Shown in pieces: positions 1-9,301 of a stretch of 64,000 nt of DNA. The position numbers and the translations under genes are program-made. The stretch is taken from contig NZ_CP102602.1 in NCBI RefSeq assembly GCF_024707485.1, positions 1,178,001-1,242,000 of the forward strand. The letters run 5' to 3'. This DNA is from Thermococcus thermotolerans (GTDB lineage Archaea > Methanobacteriota_B > Thermococci > Thermococcales > Thermococcaceae). Position 1 is the stretch's first letter. Each line of letters starts with the position of its first letter. The notes under the pieces are model-generated. The model was not told the DNA's origin, did no database searches, and worked only from the letters and a program-made list of their open reading frames with translations.

Positions 1-1
1 C

Positions 2-673
2 GTGCTCAAGTTCGCAACGGAGATTGGCTTTGGACACCCAGAGAAGGCGAGAAAGCTCGACGCCCTTGTGGAGAAGATGAAGGGTCAGAAGTACGACACC
101 AACGTTGACGTGATACCGGGCATTGGAAAGCTGATAAAGGAAGTCAGAACTTTCTACGGCCTGAGTGTTGAGCAGGTTTACAAGTCGAACTTTGGGGCAC
201 TCGTGGAGAAGGGGAAACCAATATCAAGGAAGGCTCTCCTCAGTGTTGTGGAAAACCTTTCAAAGGCCAAGCTGCAAGAGTCGCCCGTTGAAATTCCCGA
301 AGACATAAGGGTAGCAATAGGGAAGGCGTTGGAGCCCGGGGAACTGGGAATGAGGTATGAAGAATTCTACGAGCTGTTCCTCAGAAAAAGACCGCGCAAG
401 CTCAAGTTTGGGCTTCTCATTGAGGTGGCAAGAGTTCTTGAAAGCAGGGACAAGTCCCTGTACTCCAAACTTGCTTGGCTTCTTAGCGAACACTATGCCA
501 GAGAAGATGACATTAAGGCAAAGCTTGAGACACTGAGAGCCATTGCCACCTCTGACCTCCTGTGGGAGAGAGTTAAGAAAGTTAAGAGAATCAGCCCCCC
601 CTACGACCACGTCTACGACCTAACGGTGGAAGGCTCCCACAGCTTTATCGCCAACGGCTTCGTCGTCCACAAC
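2..673 (+). other. MCM intein 1, C-terminal part (homing-endonuclease type)
   Basis: Codons 1-224 of the visible frame are not MCM. They end with the intein C-terminal blocks (VYDLTVEG, then NGFVVHN) followed by Thr as the +1 extein residue. The host sequence resumes as TAAAVRDEF, just after the glycine-rich segment that follows Walker A in MCM. The earlier part (IGFGHPEKARKL, NVDVIPGIGKLIKEVR) resembles the C-terminal half of LAGLIDADG-type intein endonucleases of Thermococcales. The N-terminal splice block and first endonuclease motif would lie upstream. The junction Asn/Thr is at 671-676. Confidence 0.88.
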
Positions 674-2644
674 ACCGCCGCAGCCGTGCGCGACGAGTTC
701 ACCGGCTCGTGGGTCTTAGAAGCTGGAGTCCTGGTTCTGGCCGATGGCGGGTTCGCACTAATTGATGAGTTCGACAAGATGAGTGACAGGGACAGGAGCG
801 CCATACACGAAGCGCTTGAGCAACAGAGCTACCACCATGACTTTGAGCTCCTCTTGGTCGACGGCAGGAAGGTAAAGATAGGCGAACTTGTCGATTCACT
901 AATCGAGGCCAACCGCGATAAAGTAATCCTCGGTAAAGACACTGAGATTCTGCCAGTTAACAACCTCTATCTTTTGGCCTATGATCTTGATAGGAAAGAG
1001 ATAGTCAAGGTTAAGGCCGACCGCGTGAGCAGACACAAAGCGCCAGAGAAGTTCATAAGGATACGGTTCTCCAACGGCAGGGAGATAGTCGTTACGCCGG
1101 AGCACCCCATAATGGTGTGGGAGGACGGAGAGATCAGAGAGAAGCCAGCCGAGAAGGTCGAAAAGGGAGACATAGCCCTCGGTATCGCCTACTATCCAAT
1201 TGAGATTCAGCCTGTCGAAGGTCAAGAATTCAAGGAGCCAAATGAAGCAGAGGCGAAGGCAGATTACATCTACTCTTTGGGAAAAGTAGCGCGGATTAAA
1301 AGGGTCTACGGGAAGTACATAGTCACTGAAGATGAGAGGAGGTTCCCCAGGGAAGTCGTTGTCCACCTGAAAAAAGCCGCAAAACTCCTCGGTGTGAGGC
1401 AGAGACCCGAGGAGAGGCAGAGGCTCGCGATGCTCCTCGTGAAAGAGAGCGCTTTGCAACCCTTCCTAGAGAGGGTTCTTAAGAGGGTAGAAACCATAAA
1501 AAAGGCCTTCAATGAGAATCCCGCCAGAGCTATCGAACTGTTGCCCTCTTCGAGGGCCCTCAATACTATTGGAATAACCGCCAGTTCCCTCGCGAGAAGG
1601 GCCAGGCGGGGCGATGAATGGGCCATTAAGAAAATACGCGGGCTTGTTGAGGAGATACTTCATAAGGCCGAAGAAGAGATAAACGTTTTCCTCCACCACT
1701 GGAACGGTAACGTGAACTTTCTCAGGGTCACAAAGGTTGAGAAGCTCCTCAATGACCGCTGGGAGTGGGTCTACGACGTTACCGTCGAGCCGTACCACCT
1801 CTTCGTTTCGCACGGTCTCGTTCTCCACAACACCATCAGCATCTCCAAGGCAGGCATAACCGCCACCCTCAACGCAAGGACAACGGTCATAGCGGCCGCG
1901 AACCCGAAATACGGACGCTTCAACCGCCACAAGTCCCTCCCGGAGCAGCTCGACCTGCCGCCGACCCTGCTCAGCCGTTTCGACCTCATCTTCCTACTCC
2001 TCGATGAGCCCGACGAGAAGGTAGATGCCAGCATAGCCGAGCACATCCTCAAGGTGCGCAGGGGAGAGGCAGAGGCGGTGACGCCCAAGATACCCTACGA
2101 CCTGCTCAAGAAGTACATCGCCTACGCCAGGAAGAACGTCCACCCTGTTCTGAGCAGGGAGGCAATGGAGGAGATAAAGCGCTACTACGTCAGGATGAGG
2201 AAGGGCTTTAAGAGGCCGGGCGAGGACGACGGCGTGCAGCCGATTCCGATAACGGCGAGGCAGCTGGAGGCCCTGATAAGGCTCAGTGAGGCCCACGCGA
2301 GAATGAGGTTGAGCGAGACCGTGACGAGGGAAGACGCCAGGGCGGCGATAGCGATAATCGAAGAGATGATAAGGAAGATAGCCGTTGACGAGGAGGGAAC
2401 CCTGGACGTCTCGATACTTGAGGTCGGCAAGAGCTCCAGGAAGATCAACAAGATTGACAGGATGGTCGACATCATAAAGAGCCTTGAGAGCGAGGGCGAG
2501 TTCGGGGCGCCGGAAGACAGGATAATCGAGGCGGCGAAGCAGGCCGGCCTTGGCTCGGAGAACGAGATAAAGAAGCTCATCAACGACCTCAAGCGCGACG
2601 CCAGGATATACGAGCCGCGCGCGGGCTTCTACCGCGTGCTCTGA
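2..2644 (+). CDS. mcm: MCM replicative helicase, C-terminal part, with two inteins (5' end outside window)
   Basis: The frame is already open at the window edge, so the GTG at 2 is not a start. The N-terminal DNA-binding domain and Walker A lie upstream. Host (extein) pieces are 674-826 and 1832-2641. They give the Walker B stretch LIDEFDKM, the sensor-1 stretch AAANP, the arginine-finger segment LLSRFDL and a C-terminal winged-helix tail. MCM is the hexameric ring helicase that unwinds DNA at the archaeal fork. Both inteins sit in the most conserved part of the AAA+ domain, so splicing is needed for activity. The family assignment is firm; only the C-terminal half of the host protein is visible. 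Confidence 0.95.
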   Translation: MLKFATEIGFGHPEKARKLDALVEKMKGQKYDTNVDVIPGIGKLIKEVRTFYGLSVEQVYKSNFGALVEKGKPISRKALLSVVENLSKAKLQESPVEIPEDIRVAIGKALEPGELGMRYEEFYELFLRKRPRKLKFGLLIEVARVLESRDKSLYSKLAWLLSEHYAREDDIKAKLETLRAIATSDLLWERVKKVKRISPPYDHVYDLTVEGSHSFIANGFVVHNTAAAVRDEFTGSWVLEAGVLVLADGGFALIDEFDKMSDRDRSAIHEALEQQSYHHDFELLLVDGRKVKIGELVDSLIEANRDKVILGKDTEILPVNNLYLLAYDLDRKEIVKVKADRVSRHKAPEKFIRIRFSNGREIVVTPEHPIMVWEDGEIREKPAEKVEKGDIALGIAYYPIEIQPVEGQEFKEPNEAEAKADYIYSLGKVARIKRVYGKYIVTEDERRFPREVVVHLKKAAKLLGVRQRPEERQRLAMLLVKESALQPFLERVLKRVETIKKAFNENPARAIELLPSSRALNTIGITASSLARRARRGDEWAIKKIRGLVEEILHKAEEEINVFLHHWNGNVNFLRVTKVEKLLNDRWEWVYDVTVEPYHLFVSHGLVLHNTISISKAGITATLNARTTVIAAANPKYGRFNRHKSLPEQLDLPPTLLSRFDLIFLLLDEPDEKVDASIAEHILKVRRGEAEAVTPKIPYDLLKKYIAYARKNVHPVLSREAMEEIKRYYVRMRKGFKRPGEDDGVQPIPITARQLEALIRLSEAHARMRLSETVTREDARAAIAIIEEMIRKIAVDEEGTLDVSILEVGKSSRKINKIDRMVDIIKSLESEGEFGAPEDRIIEAAKQAGLGSENEIKKLINDLKRDARIYEPRAGFYRVL
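827..1831 (+). other. MCM intein 2, complete, 335 residues
   Basis: It interrupts the MCM segment HEALEQQ/TISISKAG. It begins with Ser (827-829) and ends VSHGLVLHN with Thr as the next residue. Splicing block B is visible as the TPEHPI stretch and block F as WVYDVTVEPYHLF. Between the splicing halves is an insert of roughly 170 residues, rich in charged helices, with no LAGLIDADG-like motif I could find. This intein may therefore be an endonuclease-less element with an unusual helical insert, or a strongly decayed endonuclease. Splicing residues look intact. The boundaries are exact if the usual MCM sequence is restored. Confidence 0.9.
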
Positions 2645-2671
2645 TTCCCACCCCATTCCCCACTCCAAAAG

Positions 2672-2680
2672 GTTATAAAC
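2672..2680 (+). promoter_or_regulatory. TATA box of aIF2-beta gene
   Basis: The sequence gttataaac lies 32 bases before the start codon, so transcription should begin just before the ribosome binding site GAGGTGAGG at 2701-2709. Confidence 0.6.
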
Positions 2681-2711
2681 GTCTCCCGGTAGTTAAGATG
2701 GAGGTGAGGGC

Positions 2712-3143
2712 ATGAGCGAGAAGAAGGTTGACTTTTACGATTTCGAAGGCTTACTCGATAAGGCTTACGATGAACTGCCGGAGAACGTCAAGCATCACAC
2801 TTCCCGTTTCGAGGTTCCGGCAGCGATAGTCACGATAGCCGGAAACAGGACGATAATCGAGAACTTTGTGGACATAGCCGAGGCCATGAACCGCGACCCG
2901 AACCACCTGCTCAAGTTCATCCTGCGCGAGGTAGCGACGGCAGGAACACTCGAAGGAAGGCGCGTCGTCCTTCAGGGACGCTTTACGCCGTACCTTATAG
3001 GCAACAAGATGAAGAAGTACCTCAAGGACTACGTCATCTGTCCGGTCTGCGGAAGTCCGGATACAAAGATTATGAAGCGCGGACGCTTCCACTTCCTAAA
3101 GTGCGAGGCCTGTGGTGCAGAAACTCCAATCCAGCACCTCTGA
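2712..3143 (+). CDS. eif2b: Translation initiation factor aIF2 beta subunit
   Basis: This is a 143-residue protein, the usual length for archaeal aIF2-beta. An N-terminal helix (about residues 7-22) would contact the gamma subunit. A central alpha/beta domain (about 30-100) follows, and a C-terminal zinc ribbon uses Cys110, Cys113, Cys131 and Cys134. It is one of the three subunits of aIF2, which brings initiator Met-tRNA to the small ribosomal subunit. The ATG at 2712 is preceded by a strong GAGGTGAGG. The gene has its own promoter, and the next operon also has its own. Nothing unusual is seen. Confidence 0.95.
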   Translation: MSEKKVDFYDFEGLLDKAYDELPENVKHHTSRFEVPAAIVTIAGNRTIIENFVDIAEAMNRDPNHLLKFILREVATAGTLEGRRVVLQGRFTPYLIGNKMKKYLKDYVICPVCGSPDTKIMKRGRFHFLKCEACGAETPIQHL

Positions 3144-3182
3144 GGCCATTTTTCTTTTCCAAATTTGCCGGCCGATAAAAAC

Positions 3183-3192
3183 TCTTTTAAAC
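3183..3192 (+). promoter_or_regulatory. TATA box of the sodium-pumping decarboxylase operon
   Basis: The sequence cttttaaact lies about 50 bases before the ATG at 3241. It is the only clear promoter element ahead of the four-gene operon that runs to 6864. Confidence 0.5.
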
Positions 3193-3240
3193 TTTACAAA
3201 CTACAAGTAGGCGACACCTCAGCACCCAGGGGGAGTTCTC

Positions 3241-4809
3241 ATGAGCATGGAAGAGAAAGTTAACGACCTGTATGAGAGAAAAAGGAAGATTCTTGAGATG
3301 GGCGGCGAAAAGGCCGTCGAAAAACAGCACGCTAAAGGAAAGCTGACCGCACGCGAGAGGATCGAGAAGCTCCTCGACCCGGGAAGCTTCGTTGAAATAG
3401 GTGCGTTCGTCAGACACCGCGGAACGGAGTTCGGCATGGACAAGAAGGAGCTGCCCGCGGACGGCGTCATCACCGGTTACGGTACCATCGATGGAAGGCT
3501 CGTTTTTGTGTTTGCCCAGGACTTCACAGTCATGGGCGGTTCCCTCGGTGAGATGCACGCGGCAAAGATAAAGCGCATCATGGAGCTTGCCCTCGAAGCC
3601 GGAGCACCGGTGATAGGCCTCAACGACTCCGGCGGAGCGAGAATCCAGGAGGGCGTCGACTCGCTCAAGGGCTACGGCGAGATCTTCAAGATGAACACCA
3701 TTCTCAGCGGTGTCGTTCCGCAGATTACAGCAATTATGGGTCCCTGTGCGGGCGGAGCCGTCTACAGTCCGGCCATAGGAGACTTCATCCTCATGGTGGA
3801 CAACCCGGCAAGCTTCATGTTCATCACCGGCCCTCAGGTCGTTAAAGCCGTTACCGGCGTCGAGGTCACCCCGATACAGCTCGGCGGTGCTATGGTCCAC
3901 GCCCAGCGCTCCGGGCAGGCCCACCTTATCGGAAAGAGCGATGAGGAGGTTCTGGCACTCATAAGGAGACTCATAAGTTACCTCCCGTCCAACAACATGG
4001 AGAAGCCGCCGCGCGTCAAGACGAATGATTTGCCCTTCAGGAAGACAGAGAACCTCTACTCCATCGTCCCGGACGACCCGAACAAGGGCTACGATGTGAG
4101 GCAGGTCATCTACGAGATAGTCGACAGGGACGAGAACGGCAACCCGGACTTCCTTGAAATACTGCCATACTTCGCCCCGAACGCGGTCGTTGGATTCGGA
4201 AGGATGAACGGCCAGACCGTCGGTATAGTTGCTAACAACCCGATACACTTCGCCGGCGTTCTCGACATAGACAGCTCCGACAAGATCGCTAGGTTTGTTA
4301 GAACCTGCGACGCATTCAACATCCCGATAGTCACCCTAGTTGACGTTCCGGGCTACCTGCCTGGAACCCAGCAGGAGTACGGCGGAATCATAAGGCATGG
4401 GGCTAAAGTCCTCTACGCCTACGCGGAAGCTACCGTCCCGATGGTGACGATTATCCTCAGGAAGGCCTACGGTGGGGCGTACCTCGCGATGGGAAGCAAG
4501 CACCTCGGAGCGGACTTCGTCTTCGCCTGGCCCACCGCAGAGATAGCGGTCATGGGGCCTGAAGGAGCGGCGAACATCATATTCAGGAAAGAAATCGCTG
4601 CGGCCGAGAACCCGGAGGAGGTTCGCCAGCAGAAGATAGCCGAATACCGCGAGCGCTTCGCCAACCCGTACGTTGCCGCGGCGAGGGGCTACATAGACGA
4701 CGTTATCGACCCCGCCGAGACCAGGGCAAAGATAATCCTCGCCCTTGAGGCCATGGAGAGCAAGCGCGTCAAGCTCCCGCCGAAGAAGCACGGCAACATA
4801 CCGCTGTGA
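3241..4809 (+). CDS. mmdA: Methylmalonyl-CoA decarboxylase alpha / acyl-CoA carboxyltransferase subunit
   Basis: This 522-residue protein is of the crotonase-fold carboxyltransferase family (MmdA/PccB). Two carboxyltransferase halves are visible, including glycine-rich oxyanion-hole segments (NDSGGARIQEG near residue 125; later KAYGGAYLAMGSKHL). It would move the carboxyl group from an acyl-CoA, most likely methylmalonyl-CoA, to biotin on the carrier protein encoded two genes downstream. The ATG at 3241 follows a GGGGGAG. It is the first gene of an operon with OadG-like, biotin-carrier and OadB-like genes. No biotin carboxylase gene is present, so decarboxylation coupled to sodium export fits better than carboxylation. 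The exact acyl-CoA substrate is inferred. Confidence 0.9.
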   Translation: MSMEEKVNDLYERKRKILEMGGEKAVEKQHAKGKLTARERIEKLLDPGSFVEIGAFVRHRGTEFGMDKKELPADGVITGYGTIDGRLVFVFAQDFTVMGGSLGEMHAAKIKRIMELALEAGAPVIGLNDSGGARIQEGVDSLKGYGEIFKMNTILSGVVPQITAIMGPCAGGAVYSPAIGDFILMVDNPASFMFITGPQVVKAVTGVEVTPIQLGGAMVHAQRSGQAHLIGKSDEEVLALIRRLISYLPSNNMEKPPRVKTNDLPFRKTENLYSIVPDDPNKGYDVRQVIYEIVDRDENGNPDFLEILPYFAPNAVVGFGRMNGQTVGIVANNPIHFAGVLDIDSSDKIARFVRTCDAFNIPIVTLVDVPGYLPGTQQEYGGIIRHGAKVLYAYAEATVPMVTIILRKAYGGAYLAMGSKHLGADFVFAWPTAEIAVMGPEGAANIIFRKEIAAAENPEEVRQQKIAEYRERFANPYVAAARGYIDDVIDPAETRAKIILALEAMESKRVKLPPKKHGNIPL

Positions 4810-4819
4810 GGTGTTAGGG

Positions 4820-5200
4820 ATGGTATCAATGGCAGAGTTTATGGAGGGCCTGAACATCACGGCCCTCGGAGTGACGGTGGTCTTCGCCGTCCTCACCATT
4901 TTGGCACTGGTGCTCTACTTCGTCGGCTGGCTGGAGAGGCGGCTTATTGAGAGGGAAGAAACCGCCGCGCCGGTTTCAGCAGCTCCCGAAGTCAGAGAGA
5001 TCGAGGAGGAGAAGCCGGCCATACCGCCGAAAGACCTCGCGGTCATAACGGCGGCCATACTCGCGTACACCGCTGAGAAGGCCTCACAGCTCAGGCCCAT
5101 CCCGTTCAAGAGGAAAGTTTCAGATGCATGGCGCCTCTACGGCGTCCAGTCGAGCATGGAGGAAGTTGAGGACTTCAACTATGAACTTGGGAAGTGGTAA
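4820..5200 (+). CDS. OadG-like gamma/delta subunit of sodium-pumping decarboxylase
   Basis: This is a 126-residue protein with one N-terminal membrane segment (about residues 14-36, ending FVGWLERRL). An acidic/alanine linker and a cytosolic tail follow. In the Na+-transporting decarboxylases this small subunit anchors and assembles the alpha and beta subunits. The start at 4820 was chosen because GAGGTG at 4808-4813 lies at the right distance; an ATG at 4829 is an alternative. It sits 10 bases after mmdA and 2 bases before the biotin-carrier gene, which is strong support from context. Sequence conservation in this subunit is always weak. Confidence 0.8.
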   Translation: MVSMAEFMEGLNITALGVTVVFAVLTILALVLYFVGWLERRLIEREETAAPVSAAPEVREIEEEKPAIPPKDLAVITAAILAYTAEKASQLRPIPFKRKVSDAWRLYGVQSSMEEVEDFNYELGKW

Positions 5201-5202
5201 AG

Positions 5203-5652
5203 ATGGCGAAGGTTAAGGTCATCGTTGATGGTATCGAGTACGAGGTTGAGGTTGAGGAACTCGGAATGGGCAGATTCAGGGTTGCCTTTGAGGAAAAGGA
5301 ATATACCGTCGAAGCTAAGGGGCTCGGGATAGACGTGAGCGCCCTGAGCGCGGCTCCAGCTGCCACCGCCGCCCAGGTTCCTGTGGCTCCTGCTCCAGCT
5401 CCGGCCGCTCCCGCCGCGCCAACTCCAGCTCCAGCCGGAGAGGGTGCCGTTACAGCCCCAATGCCCGGCAAAATCCTCAAGATCCTCGTCAAAGAAGGCG
5501 AGAGCGTCAAAACCGGCCAAGGACTACTCATCCTCGAAGCAATGAAAATGGAGAACGAAATCCCAGCACCAAAAGACGGAGTCGTAAAGAAAATCCTAAT
5601 CAAAGAAGGCGACACAGTCGACACAGGACAAGCACTAATAGAGCTCGGGTGA
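5203..5652 (+). CDS. Biotin carboxyl carrier protein of the decarboxylase
   Basis: The 149-residue protein has an N-terminal beta-rich region (1-45) and a flexible Ala/Pro linker (about 48-80). A C-terminal biotinyl domain carries the motif EAMKMEN with the biotinylated Lys115. It shuttles the carboxyl group from the carboxyltransferase to the membrane beta subunit. The ATG at 5203 follows GGGAAGTGG; a GTG at 5194 in the same frame is less likely. The stop overlaps an ATG. In the last third (about 5490-5650) codons switch to A-ending forms, unlike the first part of the gene and its neighbours. This may reflect recombination. Confidence 0.93.
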   Translation: MAKVKVIVDGIEYEVEVEELGMGRFRVAFEEKEYTVEAKGLGIDVSALSAAPAATAAQVPVAPAPAPAAPAAPTPAPAGEGAVTAPMPGKILKILVKEGESVKTGQGLLILEAMKMENEIPAPKDGVVKKILIKEGDTVDTGQALIELG

Positions 5653-5658
5653 TGGGTG

Positions 5659-6864
<1,206 letters not shown>

Positions 6865-6900
6865 GGTCTTCCCATCTTTTTGTCAATTTTTGAATGAAAA

Positions 6901-6910
6901 GCTTAAAATA
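6901..6910 (+). promoter_or_regulatory. TATA box of CBS-domain gene
   Basis: The sequence gcttaaaata lies about 39 bases before the ATG at 6949, with the ribosome binding site GGTGGTGA between them. Confidence 0.5.
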
Positions 6911-6948
6911 GGAGAAGGGCCCTTTAACTTAAAGCGGTGGTGAAAGAA

Positions 6949-7794
6949 ATGCGCGTGAAGACTTTGATGACCCCTGATCCGGTCGTGATAGAGCTTCCGG
7001 CGACGAGGGAGTATGCCCTCAGCCTCTTTAAAAAGCATAAAGTAAGGTCATTTCCTGTTATCAACAAAAACACCAAAGCTCTCGCAGGGATTATAAGTAT
7101 AAAACGTGTCCTCCTCCACCCCGACGAGGAGCAGCTCGCCATGCTCATAAGGAGGGAAGTGCCCACCGTCAAACCCAACGATGACCTCAAAAAAGCTGTT
7201 CGGGCAATGCTTGAGATGGACTACAGGCGCGTCGTGATTGTGGACGAGGGGAAGAGGGTTCTGGGAATACTTACCGTTGGAGACATCGTGAGGCGCTATC
7301 TGGCAAAAAACGAGAAGCTGAAGAATGTGACGATTGAGAAGTACTACCAGAAGAACGTCGGTCTCGTCTGGCAGGGCACTCCCCTCAAGGCAGCACTCAA
7401 GGCGCTCCTGCTCTGCAACGCCATGGCAATTCCGGTTATAGACGATGAGGGCAACCTCGTGGGGATGGTCGACGAAACCGACCTCCTCAAGGACAGCGAG
7501 GTTGTGAGGGTCATGAAGCAGACGGCGCTGGCGGCCTCAAGTGAGGAGGACTGGATACTGGAGAGCAATCCGACACTGCTCTTTGAGAAGGCAGAGCTCC
7601 AGCTTCCCAAGAAGCCCGTGTCCGAGATAATGAACCGCGAGCTCGTAGTTGCGACGCCCCACATGAGCGTCTACGACGTCGCCCAGAAGATGGTGCAGTA
7701 CCACATCGAGCAACTCCCGGTCATCAGGGGCGAGGGCGAGCTCGTGGGCATCATCAGGGACATGGACATCATAAAGGTCATCCTTAACAAGTGA
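6949..7794 (+). CDS. Four-CBS-domain protein
   Basis: The 281-residue soluble protein consists almost entirely of four CBS repeats. They start at about residues 3 (LMTPDPVVIE), 75 (EVPTVKPND), 130 (VGLVWQGTP) and 217 (IMNRELVVAT). CBS pairs bind adenine nucleotides or S-adenosylmethionine and act as sensors. No catalytic or DNA-binding domain is attached, so it probably works as a stand-alone ligand sensor. The ATG at 6949 was chosen because GGTGGTGA precedes it; GTG 6937 is in frame but overlaps that site. Its partner is not evident from the neighbours. Confidence 0.88.
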   Translation: MRVKTLMTPDPVVIELPATREYALSLFKKHKVRSFPVINKNTKALAGIISIKRVLLHPDEEQLAMLIRREVPTVKPNDDLKKAVRAMLEMDYRRVVIVDEGKRVLGILTVGDIVRRYLAKNEKLKNVTIEKYYQKNVGLVWQGTPLKAALKALLLCNAMAIPVIDDEGNLVGMVDETDLLKDSEVVRVMKQTALAASSEEDWILESNPTLLFEKAELQLPKKPVSEIMNRELVVATPHMSVYDVAQKMVQYHIEQLPVIRGEGELVGIIRDMDIIKVILNK

Positions 7795-7834
7795 GTTCCC
7801 TGCTTTAATCTCTCTTTTCTTGAGGGTGGTGCCT

Positions 7835-8836
7835 GTGAAGGAGATAAAGCTCTCCATTTTCGGCTTTGGAAACGTTGGGAGGGCCGTTGTAAGGGTTTTG
7901 CTGGAGAAGGGGGCGCTCTTCCGAGAGAAATACGGGGTAGAATTCAAGATTGTGAGCGTGGCAGATACCAGCGGAGTTGTCTGGCTTCCAGAGGGCATAG
8001 ACCCCAGGGAGGCGCTCATCATCAAAGAGAACTTCGGAAAACTATCGGCATGGACGAACGACTATGAGGTCTACAACTTTACACCCGGCGAAGCAGTCAG
8101 GGAGATAGATTCGGATATCGTTATAGACGTCACCAACGATAAAAACGCCCACACCTGGCATCTTGCTGCTCTGAAGGACGGCAAAGCCGTCGTCACGAGC
8201 AACAAACCGCCCCTAGCCTTTCACTACGCCGAGCTGATGAAGGAGGCTGAAGGGAGGAACCTGCCCTATCTCTTCGAGGCCACCGTGATGGCGGGGACGC
8301 CGATAATAACCCTCCTCCGCGATGGGCTGAAGGGAGACACCGTTGAGCGGATAGAGGCGGTTCTAAACGCCACAACCACGTTCATTCTAAGCCGGATGGA
8401 GGCAGGGCTTGATTTTGAGGAAGCACTAAGGGAAGCCCAGGCTCTCGGGATAGCCGAGCGTGACCCCAGCGGGGACATACTGGGAATAGACGCGGGATAC
8501 AAAGCCACCATCCTGCACTGCCTTGCGTTTCACCCTCTGACGTTCGATAGGGTGAAAAGACGGGGAATAGGAGGGATAACCCCGGAGGAGGTCAGACGTG
8601 TCCAAGGAAGGGGGAACACCCTACGGCTCGTGGCAGAGGTTGAAGACGGAGCGGTCGCAGTGGAGCCCAGGGAAGTCCCGAGAAAGAGCCCCCTGGCTGT
8701 TGAAAGCCACGAGAATGCTGCGATAATAAAAACCGACCTGCTTGGAGAGCTGGTCATCAAAGGAGCTGGGGCTGGACTAAAAGAGACGGCGAGCGGTGTG
8801 GTGAGCGACATCATAAAGGCGGCTCTGAGGGTTTAG
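7835..8836 (+). CDS. hom: Homoserine dehydrogenase
   Basis: The 333-residue protein has an N-terminal Rossmann fold (FGFGNVGRAVV, residues 8-18) for NAD(P). A segment with the catalytic-type lysine (VTSNKPPLAFHY) follows, then the homoserine dehydrogenase core (GTPIITLLRDGLKGD, ILSRMEAGLDFEEAL, AERDPSGDI). It reduces aspartate semialdehyde to homoserine on the route to threonine and methionine. No ACT domain is present, which is usual for short archaeal forms. The GTG at 7835 follows GAGGGTGGT; an upstream TTG at 7820 is in frame but lacks a site. No other threonine-pathway gene is nearby. Confidence 0.93.
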   Translation: MKEIKLSIFGFGNVGRAVVRVLLEKGALFREKYGVEFKIVSVADTSGVVWLPEGIDPREALIIKENFGKLSAWTNDYEVYNFTPGEAVREIDSDIVIDVTNDKNAHTWHLAALKDGKAVVTSNKPPLAFHYAELMKEAEGRNLPYLFEATVMAGTPIITLLRDGLKGDTVERIEAVLNATTTFILSRMEAGLDFEEALREAQALGIAERDPSGDILGIDAGYKATILHCLAFHPLTFDRVKRRGIGGITPEEVRRVQGRGNTLRLVAEVEDGAVAVEPREVPRKSPLAVESHENAAIIKTDLLGELVIKGAGAGLKETASGVVSDIIKAALRV

Positions 8837-8878
8837 GGGAGCCTGACTTCCCCTTCTCCCTGTTCAGGGCAGAACGCC

Positions 8879-9244
8879 TCACGGAAGCAGTCCAACTTCC
8901 TCCTCTCTGTAAACGACCGCCACCCTTCCGTCCCTTACATCAAAGGCAAAATCGCCAAATTCGGAATAGTCCGACACGTTTCCGCGCCACACCCTTCTAT
9001 TATCCCGAAAGACTTCCACCTCAAAGGCGGCTCCCCTTTTCCTGACCCGAACCTTGTAACCTCCAGCGATAACGATCCGTTCGAAGGAGAGGGCCAGGGC
9101 TATAAACCCGAAGATCACGAGGAACCGCCCCAAAAACTCAAACCCCTGCCAGAGGGCAACCACGGAAAGCAAGAGGGATAAAGCGGCCAACATAAGTCCC
9201 CTACGCCTGGAAGATACTTTGACCCGGGTCACCATAACCCCCAT
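8879..9244 (-). CDS. Small membrane protein of unknown function
   Basis: About 121 residues. A basic N-terminus (VKVSSRRRG) is followed by two close membrane segments (about residues 18-33 and 40-55). A hydrophilic beta-rich C-terminal half follows, with repeated charged pairs. I do not recognise a family. The start is uncertain: ATG 9244 or ATG 9235. The TATA element at 9264-9272 would place transcription start almost at the start codon, which suggests a leaderless message. The element is shared with the divergent gene at 9302. An exposed domain tethered by two helices is all that can be said. Confidence 0.7.
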   Translation of the reverse strand: MGVMVTRVKVSSRRRGLMLAALSLLLSVVALWQGFEFLGRFLVIFGFIALALSFERIVIAGGYKVRVRKRGAAFEVEVFRDNRRVWRGNVSDYSEFGDFAFDVRDGRVAVVYREEEVGLLP

Positions 9245-9263
9245 CAATGGTAATCATCGAAGG

Positions 9264-9272
9264 CTTTAAAAG
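9264..9272. promoter_or_regulatory. Shared divergent TATA box
   Basis: The sequence ctttaaaag has a palindromic core tttaaa. It lies about 20 bases from the start codon of the minus-strand gene (9244) and about 30 bases from the start of the plus-strand gene (9302). One element may serve both directions. Confidence 0.45.
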
Positions 9273-9301
9273 ATTATCCACGAGGGAAGGGCGGTGGGAA
9301 C

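Noticed and set aside
2-673. GTG at position 2 as a true start of a separate gene
   Set aside because: The segment is the end of an intein and the frame continues from outside the window.
1994-2668. Long minus-strand frame opposite the MCM gene
   Set aside because: Mirror of a GC-rich coding region; the plus-strand MCM domains are unmistakable.
3187-4248. Minus-strand frame of 353 codons opposite the carboxyltransferase gene
   Set aside because: Shadow of the conserved plus-strand gene; no start signals and unlikely composition.
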